The notes: generated by a model from the letters alone, not told the origin. 7,959 nt of DNA from an uncultured bacterium (GCA_902826945.1 CADEGS010000204.1:1-7959), one strand, 5' to 3'; positions 1 through 7,197 are shown, numbered from the stretch's first letter. Program-made: numbers and translations.

Positions 1-275
1 GGCTCGGACTCGTCGGCGTTGACCGCCAGGTAGCGCGGGCGCGGGTCCTTGGCCGGGTCGGGCATGAAGCTCCACTTGAGCCCGGTGGGGAAGCCCGCGC
101 CGCCGCGGCCGCGCAGGCCGGAGTCCTTGACGACCGCGATGACCTCCTCGGGCGTCAGGCCCTCGCGCAGGATCTTCTCCAGCGCCTGGTAGCAGCCGTT
201 CTTGCGCGCCACCGCCAGCGTGTGCGAGTCGCGCAGGCGCGTGCGGTCGAGCAGGTAGGTCGGGAAGGCGCTCAC
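1..275 (-). CDS. nuoF: NADH-quinone oxidoreductase subunit F, N-terminal part (cut by window edge)
   Basis: The first 91 residues of the flavin subunit of complex I, which oxidises NADH and passes electrons via FMN to the Fe-S chain on the cytoplasmic arm. Seen: the segment [16 protein letters not shown], the glycine-rich FMN/NADH-binding signature of NuoF, followed by VNADESEP, where the window ends. The start is taken as GTG at 275-273: it overlaps the nuoE stop as GTGA, and a strong GGGAGG lies 6 bases upstream (282-287). No better in-frame start is visible. The short N-terminus before the signature is normal for the family. The FMN site, the C-terminal [4Fe-4S] ligands and the rest of the operon lie outside the window. 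Family identification is firm; completeness cannot be judged. Confidence 0.95.
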   Translation of the reverse strand, partial: MSAFPTYLLDRTRLRDSHTLAVARKNGCYQALEKILREGLTPEEVIAVVKDSGLRGRGGAGFPTGLKWSFMPDPAKDPRPRYLAVNADESE

Positions 276-763
276 GCGAGGCCTCCCAGGAGGCGCTCGA
301 CCTCTTCCTCGGTCAGGTTCTCGTGGTAGGCGCCGTCGAGCACGAGCATCGGCGCGGCCGTGCACGCGCCCTGGCACTCGACCGGGACGACTGTGAAGCG
401 CCCGTCCGGCGACGTGCCGCCCCACGGGGCGCCGGTCACCTGGCAGGCGCGCCGCGCGATGTCCTGCGCGCCGCGCAGGTCGCACGACACGTTGTGGCAC
501 ACGGCCACCAGGTGCGCGCCGCGCGGGCGCAGGAAGAACATCGGGTAGAAGGAGGCCACGCCGAAGACCTCGACCGGCTCCAGCCCGAAGAAGGCGGCGC
601 AGGCCTCGAGCGTCTCGGGCGCGAGCCAGCCGCCGAGCTCCTCCTGGCAGCGGTGCAGGGCCGGGATCAGCGCCGCGCGGCGCTCGGGGTAGTGCGTGAC
701 GAGCTCCTCCAGCTCGCGCAGGAGCGCGGGAGGGAGCGCCGCCGTCGTGCTCGCGGAGGCCAT
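272..763 (-). CDS. nuoE: NADH-quinone oxidoreductase subunit E, [2Fe-2S] protein
   Basis: A 163-residue thioredoxin-like ferredoxin subunit of the NADH-dehydrogenase module of complex I, carrying the N1a-type [2Fe-2S] cluster beside the NuoF flavin. All four ligands are visible in the family pattern: C89-x4-C94 (CHNVSC) and C130-x3-C134 (CQGAC). The N-terminal helical part includes [14 protein letters not shown] and the conserved [11 protein letters not shown] stretch, as in other NuoE proteins, and the length is usual. The ATG overlaps the nuoD stop by one base (TGATG), and a GAGGTGG 7 bases upstream (771-777) supports this start over the much longer open frame running back through nuoD. The stop overlaps the nuoF GTG. 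Cytoplasmic; translation is probably coupled to both neighbours. Confidence 0.97.
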   Translation of the reverse strand: MASASTTAALPPALLRELEELVTHYPERRAALIPALHRCQEELGGWLAPETLEACAAFFGLEPVEVFGVASFYPMFFLRPRGAHLVAVCHNVSCDLRGAQDIARRACQVTGAPWGGTSPDGRFTVVPVECQGACTAAPMLVLDGAYHENLTEEEVERLLGGLA

Positions 764-1998
764 CAGCGATCCACCTCGCCCATCACGAAGTCCATGCTGC
801 CGATGATCGCGACCATGTCGGAGAGCAGCCGTCCCTCGGCCAGGAGCGGCAGCGCCTGGATGTTCATCAGTCCCGGCGCGCGGATGTGGCAGCGCAGGGG
901 GGAGCTCGAGCCGTCGGAGGCGACGAAGAAGCCGAGCTCGCCCTTGCTCGACTCGATCGCGTGGTAGGCCTCGCCGGCCGGCAGGCGCAGGTCGGTCACG
1001 ATCTTGAACTGGAAGATCAGCTCCTCCATCGAGGTCATGACGCGGTCCTTGGGCGGCAGCACGTAGCGGCGGTCCTCGGCCAGCACCTCGCCGCCGCGCG
1101 TCGCCGCCAGCCGGTCGAGCGCCTGCAGCGCGATGCGCACCGACTGGCGCATCTCCTCGACGCGCACCAGGTAGCGGTCGTAGCAGTCGCCCACGGTGCC
1201 GACCGGCACCTCGAAGTCGTAGCCCTCGTAGCCCGAGTAGGGCCGCGCCTTGCGCAGGTCCCACTCGACGCCCGAGCCGCGCAAGGACGGCCCCGTGATC
1301 GACCAGGCCAGCGCCTGCTCGCGCGTCAGGACGCCGACGTCGCGGTTGCGGTCGTACCAGATGCGGTTGCCGGTCAGCATCGCCTCGAAGCCGTCGATCT
1401 CGGCCGGGAACGCCTGCAGCCACTCGCGCAGCATGCCCTCCACCTGCGGGTCGACGTCGGCGAACACGCCGCCGATGCGCACGTAGGTGTTGTTCATGCG
1501 GTGGCCGGTGTAGGCGTCGAGGATCGAGTAGATCTTCTCGCGCTCCTTGAAGCAGGCGAAGAACATCGAGACCGCGCCCAGGTCGATGCACAGCGTGCCG
1601 AGGTAGATCAGGTGCGCGGCGATGCGGCTGACCTCCATCAGGAGCACGCGCACGACCTGCCCGCGCTCGGGCACGGCGATGCCGGCCAGCGCCTCGAGCG
1701 CCAGCGCGTAGCCGATGTTGTTCATCAGCGGCTGGACGTAGTCGAGGCGGTCGGTGTGCGGGAAGAACTTGGCCCAGCCCAGCGTTTCGCAGGACTTCTC
1801 CTTGCCGCGGTGCAGGTAGCCGACGTCGGGCTCGACGCGGCGCATCGTCTCGCCGTCGAGGTCGATCAGGAGCCGCAGCACGCCGTGCGTGGCCGGGTGC
1901 TGCGGGCCCATGTTGAGCCGCATCAGCTCGCCGTGGATCGGGTCGTCCTGGTCCAGGCCCTCGGCGCCGCGCGCGTAGGTGAAGGTCGTGGCGCTCAT
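763..1998 (-). CDS. nuoD: NADH-quinone oxidoreductase subunit D (49-kDa type)
   Basis: A 411-residue subunit of the complex I connecting arm that, with NuoB, forms the quinone-reduction site. Seen: [14 protein letters not shown] at 29-42, the family's N-terminal signature; GYLHRGKEK at 60-68; DRLDYV at 83-88; and the C-terminal [11 protein letters not shown]. His38 and Tyr87 fall in the motifs that hold the quinone-contacting His and Tyr of Thermus Nqo4, so the site looks intact. Subunits C and D are separate here, unlike the fused nuoCD of E. coli. The ATG at 1998 overlaps the nuoC stop as ATGA. The Shine-Dalgarno sequence is weak, suggesting dependence on translation of nuoC. An open frame extends 69 codons upstream, but that stretch is nuoC antiframe and resembles nothing in NuoD. 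Confidence 0.97.
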   Translation of the reverse strand: MSATTFTYARGAEGLDQDDPIHGELMRLNMGPQHPATHGVLRLLIDLDGETMRRVEPDVGYLHRGKEKSCETLGWAKFFPHTDRLDYVQPLMNNIGYALALEALAGIAVPERGQVVRVLLMEVSRIAAHLIYLGTLCIDLGAVSMFFACFKEREKIYSILDAYTGHRMNNTYVRIGGVFADVDPQVEGMLREWLQAFPAEIDGFEAMLTGNRIWYDRNRDVGVLTREQALAWSITGPSLRGSGVEWDLRKARPYSGYEGYDFEVPVGTVGDCYDRYLVRVEEMRQSVRIALQALDRLAATRGGEVLAEDRRYVLPPKDRVMTSMEELIFQFKIVTDLRLPAGEAYHAIESSKGELGFFVASDGSSSPLRCHIRAPGLMNIQALPLLAEGRLLSDMVAIIGSMDFVMGEVDR

Positions 1999-2531
1999 GC
2001 GTCGGGCGTCCAGCTCGCGCGCCGGCTCGCGTCCCACTCGCGGTAGAGCCGGTCGGGCTCGATGCCGTGGTGGGGGAAGTCCTTGCGCAGGGGGTGGTGG
2101 CCGTAGCCCTCGGGCATCAGCAGCCGCTTCAGGCCCGCGTGCCCGTCGAAGCGCACGCCGAAGAGGTCGTAGCACTCGCGCTCCATGTACGCCGCGCCCG
2201 GCCACAGGTCGATGCAGCTCGGCGCGCGCGGGTCGTCGCCGGGGAGCGCGGTCTCCAGGCGCAGGAGCTCGTTCCGCGCGTAGCCGCGCAGCTGGTGCAC
2301 GAGCGTGAAGCGCGGCTCGCGCGGCAGGCGGTCCACGGCGGTCACGAGCGTCATCTGCTCGAAGCCGCCCGGATCCTTCAGGCGCTCCAGCGCCGCGCGC
2401 AGCCGGGCGAGCGGCAGCGCCAGCGTCGCCAGGCCGTCGCGCGCGGGCACGGGCCGCGCCTCCATCCCGGAGAGCAGGCCGTCGACGCGCTCCAGCGTCG
2501 CCTGCGCCGGGGCCGCGGCGGGCGCGCTCAT
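1995..2531 (-). CDS. nuoC: NADH-quinone oxidoreductase subunit C (30-kDa type)
   Basis: A 178-residue cofactor-free structural subunit of the complex I peripheral arm that packs against NuoD and NuoB. The diagnostic C-terminal half is clear: a Trp, then [16 protein letters not shown] at 116-131, followed by [20 protein letters not shown], the usual R-x-L-x-P...GHPLRKDYP region. The first 30 or so residues are Ala/Pro-rich and not diagnostic. The length suits a stand-alone NuoC. The ATG overlaps the nuoB stop as ATGA. Instead of a classical ribosome-binding site, the sequence upstream is a G-rich run and a CCCCCGCGCGGGGG palindrome, treated as a separate entry. The stop overlaps nuoD by 4 bases. 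Confidence 0.95.
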   Translation of the reverse strand: MSAPAAAPAQATLERVDGLLSGMEARPVPARDGLATLALPLARLRAALERLKDPGGFEQMTLVTAVDRLPREPRFTLVHQLRGYARNELLRLETALPGDDPRAPSCIDLWPGAAYMERECYDLFGVRFDGHAGLKRLLMPEGYGHHPLRKDFPHHGIEPDRLYREWDASRRASWTPDA

Positions 2532-3148
2532 CGCCCGCGCGCCCCCCCCGCGCGGGGGTCGTGGGGGTGCAGGTCGAGCGGGCCGCGCCGCCCGCCCTCG
2601 TTGGGCTGGAAGTCGAGCCGCCCGCTGCCGCGCTCGTCGAGCACCTTCGGGCCGTGCGCGAGGTCGCGCAGCGGGCTCTCGCGCTCGATGCGCTTCTGGA
2701 GCTTCAGGATCGCGTCGATCACGGCGTCGGGCCGCGGCGGGCAGCCGGGCACGTAGACGTCCACCGGCAGGATGGAGTCAACCCCCTGCACGACCGCGTA
2801 CGAGTCGTACATGCCGCCCGTCGAGGAGCACACGCCCATCGCGATCACCCACTTGGGCTCGGGCATCTGGTCGTAGATCGTGCGGCAAGCCTGGGCCATC
2901 TTCCAGGTCAGCGTGCCGGCCACGATCAGGAGGTCGCACTGGCGCGGGCTGAAGCGCGCCGCCTCGGCGCCGAAGCGCGCCAGGTCGAACTTGGGCCCGA
3001 TCAGCGCCATCAGCTCGATGCCGCAGCACGACAGCCCGAGCGGCATCGGCCACAGGCTGTTCTTGCGCGCCCAGTTGACGAGCGCGTCCAGGCGCGTGCC
3101 GAGGAACCCGCCCTCCTGGGCGCTCTCGGCGGGGGTCAGCGATCCCAT
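2528..3148 (-). CDS. nuoB: NADH-quinone oxidoreductase subunit B, N2 cluster protein
   Basis: A 206-residue subunit holding the terminal [4Fe-4S] cluster N2, which hands electrons to quinone. The four cysteine ligands are present: the vicinal pair C41-C42 in GLSCCGIE, C107 in GVCSSTGG and C136 in VPGCPPRPD. The core ends near residue 160; the remaining 45 or so residues ([18 protein letters not shown] and a Gly/Arg-rich end) form a low-complexity tail. The start is ATG at 3148, with GGGAGG 6 bases upstream (3155-3160). It lies inside the end of nuoA, giving a 13-base overlap. A longer open frame continuing far upstream is only the antiframe of nuoA and the intergenic DNA. The last codons contain an eight-G run (2542-2549). 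Confidence 0.97.
   Translation of the reverse strand: MGSLTPAESAQEGGFLGTRLDALVNWARKNSLWPMPLGLSCCGIELMALIGPKFDLARFGAEAARFSPRQCDLLIVAGTLTWKMAQACRTIYDQMPEPKWVIAMGVCSSTGGMYDSYAVVQGVDSILPVDVYVPGCPPRPDAVIDAILKLQKRIERESPLRDLAHGPKVLDERGSGRLDFQPNEGGRRGPLDLHPHDPRAGGARGR
2542..2558 (-). other. G8 run and 14-bp palindrome at the nuoB/nuoC junction
   Basis: Read on the coding strand, the end of nuoB contains CCCCCGCGCGGGGG (2545-2558, perfectly self-complementary), and its G arm extends into eight consecutive Gs (2542-2549). In the nuoB frame the codons are GCG GGG GGG, which matches X XXY YYZ with every position G. It ends 11 bases before the nuoC ATG, so it could serve as the G-rich ribosome-binding region, be masked by a five-pair hairpin, or allow slippage. 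The geometry is seen directly; any function is inferred. Confidence 0.4.
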
Positions 3149-3510
3149 GACAGGCCTCCCTTGCGCCACACGTAGGCCAGGCCCACCGCCAGCACGAGGA
3201 CGAAGCCCAGGACCTCGACGAGCACCAGCCCGCCGACGCCCGCGGCGGAGAGCGCGCGCGCGGACACGGCCCAGGGGATCAGGAGCAGCGTCTCGACGTC
3301 GAACAGGATGAACAGCACCGCCACGAGATAGAAGTGGATCGAGAGCCGCAGGCGGGCGCTGCCCACCGCGCCCATCCCGCACTCGTAGGCGCTCTCCTTG
3401 CCCACCGCCAGCCGGCGGCGGCCGAGCAGCTCGCTCAGGAGGACGTTGCCGACGGCGAAGCCCAGCACGAGGGCGAACAGCACGAGCAGCGGGGCGTAGT
3501 CGTGGAGCAT
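3136..3510 (-). CDS. nuoA: NADH-quinone oxidoreductase subunit A (ND3-like membrane subunit)
   Basis: A 124-residue inner-membrane subunit of complex I and first gene of the operon. Three hydrophobic helices are visible, at about 6-28, 59-82 and 93-115. The long loop between helices 1 and 2 carries ESAYECGMG, with Cys44 at the position of the ND3 loop cysteine near the quinone site. The loop leads into the family hallmark [11 protein letters not shown] at 70-80. Length and topology are typical. I see no convincing Shine-Dalgarno sequence before the ATG at 3510; the 20 bases upstream are C-rich. No alternative start fits the family better, so initiation may rely on leader structure. The end overlaps nuoB by 13 bases. 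Upstream is the 252-bp intergenic region that presumably holds the operon promoter. Confidence 0.95.
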   Translation of the reverse strand: MLHDYAPLLVLFALVLGFAVGNVLLSELLGRRRLAVGKESAYECGMGAVGSARLRLSIHFYLVAVLFILFDVETLLLIPWAVSARALSAAGVGGLVLVEVLGFVLVLAVGLAYVWRKGGLSWDR

Positions 3511-3589
3511 GGAAGCGGCGCGGAGGGGCCAACCCCGGCGGAGGGGGAGCGGGGGGACGCGCGCCCGCGGCGCCGGCCGCTCCCGCCCG

Positions 3590-3610
3590 GAAGCACCGGA
3601 ACGGTGCTTC
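3590..3610 (-). promoter_or_regulatory. Perfect 9-bp hairpin upstream of nuoA
   Basis: GAAGCACCG (3590-3598) and CGGTGCTTC (3602-3610) pair completely around a 3-base loop. The element lies 80 bases before the nuoA start and about 150 bases after the previous gene's stop. No T-run follows on either strand, so it is not a classical intrinsic terminator. It could be a leader stem of the nuo transcript, a back-up transcript end for the pilin-type operon, or an operator. The structure is seen; the role is inferred. Confidence 0.4.
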
Positions 3611-3675
3611 GGTCCGCGGGGGCAAGGAGTGTAGCGGCGGCGCCCGCCGCACCCCAGCGCGAGGACGCTTCCCGC

Positions 3676-3706
3676 TCGCGGGTCGCTCCGGGTCCGTCGC
3701 GGGTCG
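3676..3706. repeat. 10-bp direct repeat, TCGCGGGTCG
   Basis: TCGCGGGTCG occurs at 3676-3685 and again at 3697-3706, start to start 21 bp, which is two helical turns. It lies between the terminator-like stem and nuoA. The spacing would suit a dimeric regulator, but in DNA this GC-rich such a repeat can arise by chance. Confidence 0.3.
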
Positions 3707-3711
3707 GCGGC

Positions 3712-3747
3712 GTCCGGCGCGCGGGACGCCCCGTCCCGCCGCCGGAC
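3712..3747 (-). terminator. Strong stem-loop after the pilin-type operon
   Basis: The left arm GTCCGGCG (3712-3719) plus GCGGGACG (3721-3728) pairs with CGTCCCGC (3732-3739) plus CGCCGGAC (3740-3747). That is 16 base pairs with one bulged C (3720) and a CCC loop. Read on the minus strand it begins 15 bases after the TAG of the HAMP-like gene, the position expected for a transcript end. There is no U-tract, so it may work as a GC-type terminator, a Rho-associated block or a 3' stabilising structure. Confidence 0.55.
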
Positions 3748-3762
3748 CCTGCGCGGGTGCGG

Positions 3763-4242
3763 CTAGGCCGCGACCCGCGCGTCGGTCGCCTCGCCGGCCA
3801 CGCCCTCGGGGCGGACCTGTGCCAGCGCGGCCGCCCGCCGGGCGGGCTCGGTGACGACGTTCAGGAGCTGGCAGATGTCCTGCAGCTCGTCGCCCTGGCG
3901 GATGCGGCAGGGCTCGCTGTGGCCGCCGCGGGCCACCTGCCCCAGGAAGACCCGGAAGCGGTAGAGCGGCCCGAAGACGCGGAACGTGCCCGCGATCCCG
4001 AGCAGGAGGAAGAGCGGCACGACCGCGAGCAGGGTCGCGAGCGAGCTCAGGACGACCGTGCCCGGGATCGCGTCCTGGAGCCGGCGGGCGTCGTGGGGGA
4101 GCTCGGTCGCGAGCGAGGACAGGGACCAGACCATGAGCCCGGCGTGCACGAGCACGCTCGCGCCCGCGGCGGTCAGGAGCAGGGCCAGGAAGCGCCCCTG
4201 CAGGCGCGGGTTGACGATCTTCTTCTTGCGCTTCTCGACCAT
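3763..4242 (-). CDS. Small two-helix membrane protein with HAMP-like domain, no output domain
   Basis: A 159-residue protein. It opens with a basic N-terminus ([17 protein letters not shown]), then helix 1 (about 17-39), a short outer segment of about 22 residues, and helix 2 (about 62-86). Next comes a HAMP-like stretch at 82-135: [16 protein letters not shown] with the typical proline, then [14 protein letters not shown], resembling the D-E-(L/I) start of HAMP helix 2. The remaining 25 residues are Ala-rich; there is no kinase, cyclase, GGDEF or methyl-accepting domain. Such proteins are often annotated as methyl-accepting or HAMP proteins. Start: ATG at 4242 with AGGA 7 bases upstream (4250-4253). 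It lies 20 bases after the PilX-like gene and is the last gene before the stem-loop. A role in signalling to, or anchoring, the pilin-type machinery is inferred from context only. Confidence 0.75.
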   Translation of the reverse strand: MVEKRKKKIVNPRLQGRFLALLLTAAGASVLVHAGLMVWSLSSLATELPHDARRLQDAIPGTVVLSSLATLLAVVPLFLLLGIAGTFRVFGPLYRFRVFLGQVARGGHSEPCRIRQGDELQDICQLLNVVTEPARRAAALAQVRPEGVAGEATDARVAA

Positions 4243-4262
4243 GACGGAGTCCTAGCGGGGGA

Positions 4263-6083
4263 TCACCAGGCCACCACGTTCTCGACCTCGACGTAGGCGG
4301 GGGTGAAGGGGGGGAGGTTGGCGACCGAGTTGAAGGCCGTGTCGTACGTCCAGACGCGCGTCGGCGGCTTGTAGTAGTCGCCATCGACCTCGAACTGGCC
4401 GGTGGCCTTGCTGCTGCTGCCCAGGCACACCATCGAGCCCAGGATCGTGCACTTCTTGCTGCTCCACTTCTCGTGGAAGCGCGGCAGGTTGTGGGGGCCG
4501 CCGTTGTACGAGTAGGGGCCGGCTTCCTCGCCGTCTCCGCACAGCAGGGCGACGTTGTAGGTCGTGTCGGAGGCGCTGGGCAGGGTGTCCCAGGTCTTCG
4601 AGTTGTCCCACGAGTTCGACAGCAGGTTGACGGCGTCCGCCATGACGGCAGCCGACTTCTTGCTCGTCGTGTTGAAGTCGCCCTTGATGTAGATGGAGTC
4701 CGGGCTGACCACGCTCAGGTTGCCGTTCAGCTTCGAGCCCTTGGTGAGCTGGAAGCCCTTGACGTTGGTCCCGGTGCCCGCGCCGTAGCTCGCGACGTAG
4801 AGCAGCCCGTTCGCCGGGAAACGCCCCGACGTGTTCAGCTTGCTCATGTCGATCACGACCATCGAGATCTTCTTGTTCGCGCCTTCGGCCTGGCGCGCGT
4901 CGTAGGTGGTGGTCGTGCTGATCGCGCTCGTGACGTCGGCGCTGACGTCCAGCCCGAGCGAGTCGTAGGCCTTCCAGGTGCCGTTCTCGAAGCGGATGAT
5001 CGACAGGCCGGCCTGCGCGTAGAACGGTCCCTTGGCGTGCGTGCCCGTGCCGGCCGCGACCGCCTTGTAGGTCTTCGAGGCCGCGTCCCACGAGTAGTCG
5101 CCGCCGGCGGTCGCCACGAACATGTCGAAGTCGGCGATCTCGGGCGTCTGGACGGGCTCGACGCCGTGCTCGCCCGTGCGCAGCGTCTGGCCGCTGGAGC
5201 CGGTGTAGAAGTCCGGCTCGGAGTACTGCTCCTGCGCGCGCGGGCCGAAGGGCTTCATCTCCTTCCAGTCCACGAAGTCGCCGTCGCCGTTCTTGTCGTA
5301 GCCCGCGAAGGACGAGTCGAAGCCGCTCGCCGAGGGGACGCCGAGGTCGTCCAGCTCGTCCTCGCACTCGACGTCCTCGTACTCGAACGGCTCGGAGGCG
5401 TCGAACGGGTCGTCGACGTAGCGCCGCACGCGGATCGTCTCGTTCTCGCCCCAGTCGTACTTGTCGGCCCACTCCTCGTAGCGGATGCGGTTGTAGAAGT
5501 GGCCCGCGATCGTCAGGTGGTTCGTGTTGAAGTCGAGCCCCGACTGGGAATAGACGTACATGTCCTCGTTGCAGTGCACCCGGCCGTTGATCGTCATCTG
5601 CGCCGGGTACAGGAAGTCCATCGTCTTGTTGTAGAAGAGCGCGAACTGGAACAGCGGCACGACGACGCCGCGCACGACCTGGCGCGTCACGGCCGGCACG
5701 CCGTCGACCTCGGCGCGGCCCTCGATGCGGTAGGTCGTCACGATCTCGTTCAGCCCGGACTCGAGCGTGACCTCCTCCGCGGCGCCGATCTGCGTGATCG
5801 TGTAGGTCACGTTCGTGCCGTCGACCGTCGCCACGCCCTGCGCCGGCGGGTCGATCTGCGCCTCCAGCGCGTCGTAGATCGCGGCCGTGGCGAACGCCAC
5901 CGCGCCCTGGCTCATGTGCTCGGCCTCGCTGCGGCCGAAGTTCACGTCCGCGATGCGCTTCGAGGACGAGGCCAGGGTCGAGAGCACGAAGGCCGTGGCG
6001 AAGATCGCCATGGCCGCGAACACCGACCACAGGAGAACGATGCCGCGCCGCGCGCTCGCGGGGCCCCGCCGGATGACCATCAT
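4263..6083 (-). CDS. PilX/GspK-like large exported protein with DUF4900-like body
   Basis: A 606-residue protein. A short basic N-terminus ending RRG precedes one hydrophobic helix (14-36) that continues into an amphipathic stretch, as in PilX and GspK minor pilins. After the possible cleavage glycine (G14), position +5 is Trp, not Glu. The body has [11 protein letters not shown] and [16 protein letters not shown] (about 147-178), then [20 protein letters not shown] and [15 protein letters not shown] (457-492). This resembles the DUF4900-type pilus proteins I know from Planctomycetota and similar phyla. Residues 263-275, [13 protein letters not shown], form a calcium-loop-like motif. Five cysteines lie in the exported part (171, 240, 515, 545, 553). 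Start: the first of two ATGs, overlapping the upstream stop as ATGA, with GGAGG 9 bases upstream (6093-6097). Base composition looks less GC-rich than its neighbours, probably from its Asn/Lys/Thr/Tyr content. Exact function unknown. Confidence 0.8.
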   Translation of the reverse strand: MMVIRRGPASARRGIVLLWSVFAAMAIFATAFVLSTLASSSKRIADVNFGRSEAEHMSQGAVAFATAAIYDALEAQIDPPAQGVATVDGTNVTYTITQIGAAEEVTLESGLNEIVTTYRIEGRAEVDGVPAVTRQVVRGVVVPLFQFALFYNKTMDFLYPAQMTINGRVHCNEDMYVYSQSGLDFNTNHLTIAGHFYNRIRYEEWADKYDWGENETIRVRRYVDDPFDASEPFEYEDVECEDELDDLGVPSASGFDSSFAGYDKNGDGDFVDWKEMKPFGPRAQEQYSEPDFYTGSSGQTLRTGEHGVEPVQTPEIADFDMFVATAGGDYSWDAASKTYKAVAAGTGTHAKGPFYAQAGLSIIRFENGTWKAYDSLGLDVSADVTSAISTTTTYDARQAEGANKKISMVVIDMSKLNTSGRFPANGLLYVASYGAGTGTNVKGFQLTKGSKLNGNLSVVSPDSIYIKGDFNTTSKKSAAVMADAVNLLSNSWDNSKTWDTLPSASDTTYNVALLCGDGEEAGPYSYNGGPHNLPRFHEKWSSKKCTILGSMVCLGSSSKATGQFEVDGDYYKPPTRVWTYDTAFNSVANLPPFTPAYVEVENVVAW

Positions 6084-6751
6084 GGTGCCATGCCTCCGTT
6101 GCGCAGACGCACCACGCGCTGCACCTCGTAGTCGTGCGTGCTCCCGTCGGGGGCTTGCCGCCGCAGCGTCAGGGTGAAGCGCAGCGAGTCGAGCGGGATC
6201 GCGAAGGCCGTCTGGGCCGGGGTCTCGAACAGGACGCGCGCCACGTCGCGCGCCAGAACGGTCGTCGTGCCGTCCGCCGTGCGCAGCACCAGCCCGTCGG
6301 TCCCGTCGTCGAGCGGCATGCACTGGATGGCGCGCTCGACGGGGTCCCATTCGGCCTCGCCGGCCGCGTCCACGTCGGGCCAGCCGTCGTCGTCGGCGTC
6401 CGCCGGCAGGCGGTAGAGGACCTCGCGCACGGCCATCCCCGACGCGGGCGGGGCGTGGTCGAAGGCGGGGTAGTCGTCGCCCGCGTCGCCGTCGTCGAAG
6501 AAGATCGGCAGCTGGACGCCGTCCAGCGAAACGTAGCCCGCGCGCGCGACCTCGGTCACGACCGAGCGCACCGCGTCCAGCGCGTCCGCCGCCAGCGCGT
6601 ACTCGACCTCGGCGGCGTCCGAGCTCCTCGACATGCGGTCCACCGAGAGCAGGAAGCCGCCGAGGAGCATCGAGAAGATCGTGACGGCCAGCAGCGCCTC
6701 GACCAGCGTGAAGCCGCGTCGGGCGCGGCGCGCTCCTCTTCCGCTCGTCAT
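6080..6751 (-). CDS. PilW-like prepilin-type minor pilin with calcium-loop-like motif
   Basis: A 223-residue protein with a class III prepilin signal: a basic leader (MTSGRGARRARRG), predicted cleavage G13|F14 in GFTLVEA, Glu18 at mature position +5, and a hydrophobic helix to about residue 36. The exported part has DADDDGWPD at 118-126, an acidic D-x-D-x-D-G-x-x-D loop like those that bind calcium in thrombospondin-3 and EF-hand-like repeats, and a second acidic patch (FFDDGDAGDDY) at 84-94. Place and size suit PilW or GspJ; I prefer PilW-like because a PilV-like gene precedes it and a PilX-like gene follows. Expected role: inner-membrane initiation complex or tip of a type IV pilus or pseudopilus after prepilin-peptidase cleavage. 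The start overlaps the upstream stop as ATGA, with only a weak Shine-Dalgarno sequence. An open frame continues far upstream, but it is antiframe. Confidence 0.85.
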   Translation of the reverse strand: MTSGRGARRARRGFTLVEALLAVTIFSMLLGGFLLSVDRMSRSSDAAEVEYALAADALDAVRSVVTEVARAGYVSLDGVQLPIFFDDGDAGDDYPAFDHAPPASGMAVREVLYRLPADADDDGWPDVDAAGEAEWDPVERAIQCMPLDDGTDGLVLRTADGTTTVLARDVARVLFETPAQTAFAIPLDSLRFTLTLRRQAPDGSTHDYEVQRVVRLRNGGMAP

Positions 6752-7197
6752 CGCGTCGCGCTCGTCATGCTCAGCGTGCGCGCGATGCCGCTGTCGGAGG
6801 TCCAGGTCAGGTCGAGGCGCACCGCGAGCACGGTCGGAGCGGGATCGCCGAACGTGTAGCCCGGCGTCTGCAGCGTGAGCACGGCGCCCTCGAGCAGGCT
6901 CGTCTCCGGGACGGCCACCGGCTGGCCCGGCACGTAGGTGTCGCCCGCGGCGAGGTCGGCGGCGCCCTCCAGGAGCACGCGCTGCATCGCCGACTCGAGG
7001 ATCCCGCGCGCGATCTCCTTCTCCTCGCTCTCGCGCGTCAGGCGGCCGGCCGCCACGTGCGCGGAGAACGCGCCCAGCATCGCGATCGAGAGGATCGTGA
7101 CGCCGATCAGGACCTCGACGAGGGAGAAGCCGCTCCGGGAGCGGCGGTGCGCGGGGGGGATCATGAGGGCGGCAAGGGTTCTGTTGCGTCCCTCCAT
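6748..7197 (-). CDS. PilV-like prepilin-type minor pilin
   Basis: A 149-residue protein with a prepilin N-terminus: cleavage at G23|F24 in SGFSLVEVLIG, Glu28 at mature +5, and a hydrophobic helix to about 46, with Ser/Gly in the middle as in type IV pilins. After the helix, TRESEEKEIARGILESAMQR continues the long N-terminal helix, and a small beta-rich domain ends with LRLDLTWTSDSG-like strands (VLAVRLDLTW at 123-132). This fits PilV or GspI; no further subtype can be given. Two starts are possible. ATG at 7197 gives a 23-residue leader; ATG at 7164 gives a more usual 12-residue leader (MIPPAHRRSRSG). Neither has a well-placed ribosome-binding site, so the 5' end is uncertain. The stop overlaps the PilW-like gene. 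Confidence 0.85.
   Translation of the reverse strand: MEGRNRTLAALMIPPAHRRSRSGFSLVEVLIGVTILSIAMLGAFSAHVAAGRLTRESEEKEIARGILESAMQRVLLEGAADLAAGDTYVPGQPVAVPETSLLEGAVLTLQTPGYTFGDPAPTVLAVRLDLTWTSDSGIARTLSMTSATR

Larger units (their letters stand above)
3511..3762. other. Intergenic region between the pilin-type operon and the nuo operon
   Basis: This is the only long gap between genes in the window (252 bp). It follows the HAMP-protein stop codon and precedes nuoA on the same strand. It contains the terminator-like stem at 3712-3747, a 10-bp direct repeat (3676-3685 and 3697-3706), a perfect hairpin at 3590-3610, and a short GGGG/CCCC hairpin at 3525-3536 just before nuoA. A TACACT on the minus strand (3633 to 3628) could be a -10 box, but the hexamer 17 bases upstream is TGGGGT, a poor -35. 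No coding capacity with recognisable features was seen. The nuo promoter is expected here by position only. Confidence 0.6.

Noticed and set aside
323..2046. Long plus-strand open frames opposite nuoE and nuoD (for example 323-967 and 886-2046)
   Set aside because: They lie antisense to confidently identified genes, are dominated by Arg/Ala/His/Val low-complexity translation and match no family. They are expected by-products of the GC-rich codon pattern.
2542..2549. The eight-G run as a sequencing-error frameshift
   Set aside because: The NuoB frame closes with an ATGA overlap to nuoC, as at the other junctions, so the run length is consistent with intact genes.
3511..3762. A tRNA, small RNA or CRISPR array in the intergenic region
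   Set aside because: No cloverleaf, regularly spaced repeats or other RNA-gene features were recognised; only two hairpins and one short direct repeat stand out.
3149..4384. N-terminal extension of the nuoB frame to 4384
   Set aside because: The extension is Arg/Pro/Ala-rich antiframe of nuoA, the intergenic DNA and the HAMP-like gene. The true start has a strong GGGAGG at 6 bases and fits NuoB length.
4263..6083. Horizontal transfer of the DUF4900-like gene because it looks less GC-rich
   Set aside because: The Asn/Lys/Thr/Tyr-rich exported domain explains the composition, the synonymous positions still favour G/C, and the gene overlaps its operon neighbour. No mobile-element signs flank it.
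4473..6131. A 552-codon plus-strand open frame opposite the DUF4900-like gene
   Set aside because: The opposite strand encodes a coherent signal helix and recognisable motifs; this frame gives repetitive Val/Arg/Ala/Asp sequence with no domain.
6084..6350. N-terminal extension of the DUF4900-like protein to 6350
   Set aside because: It would place about 89 Arg-rich residues before the membrane helix and run inside the PilW-like gene. The ATGA overlap and GGAGG at 6093-6097 fix the start at 6083.
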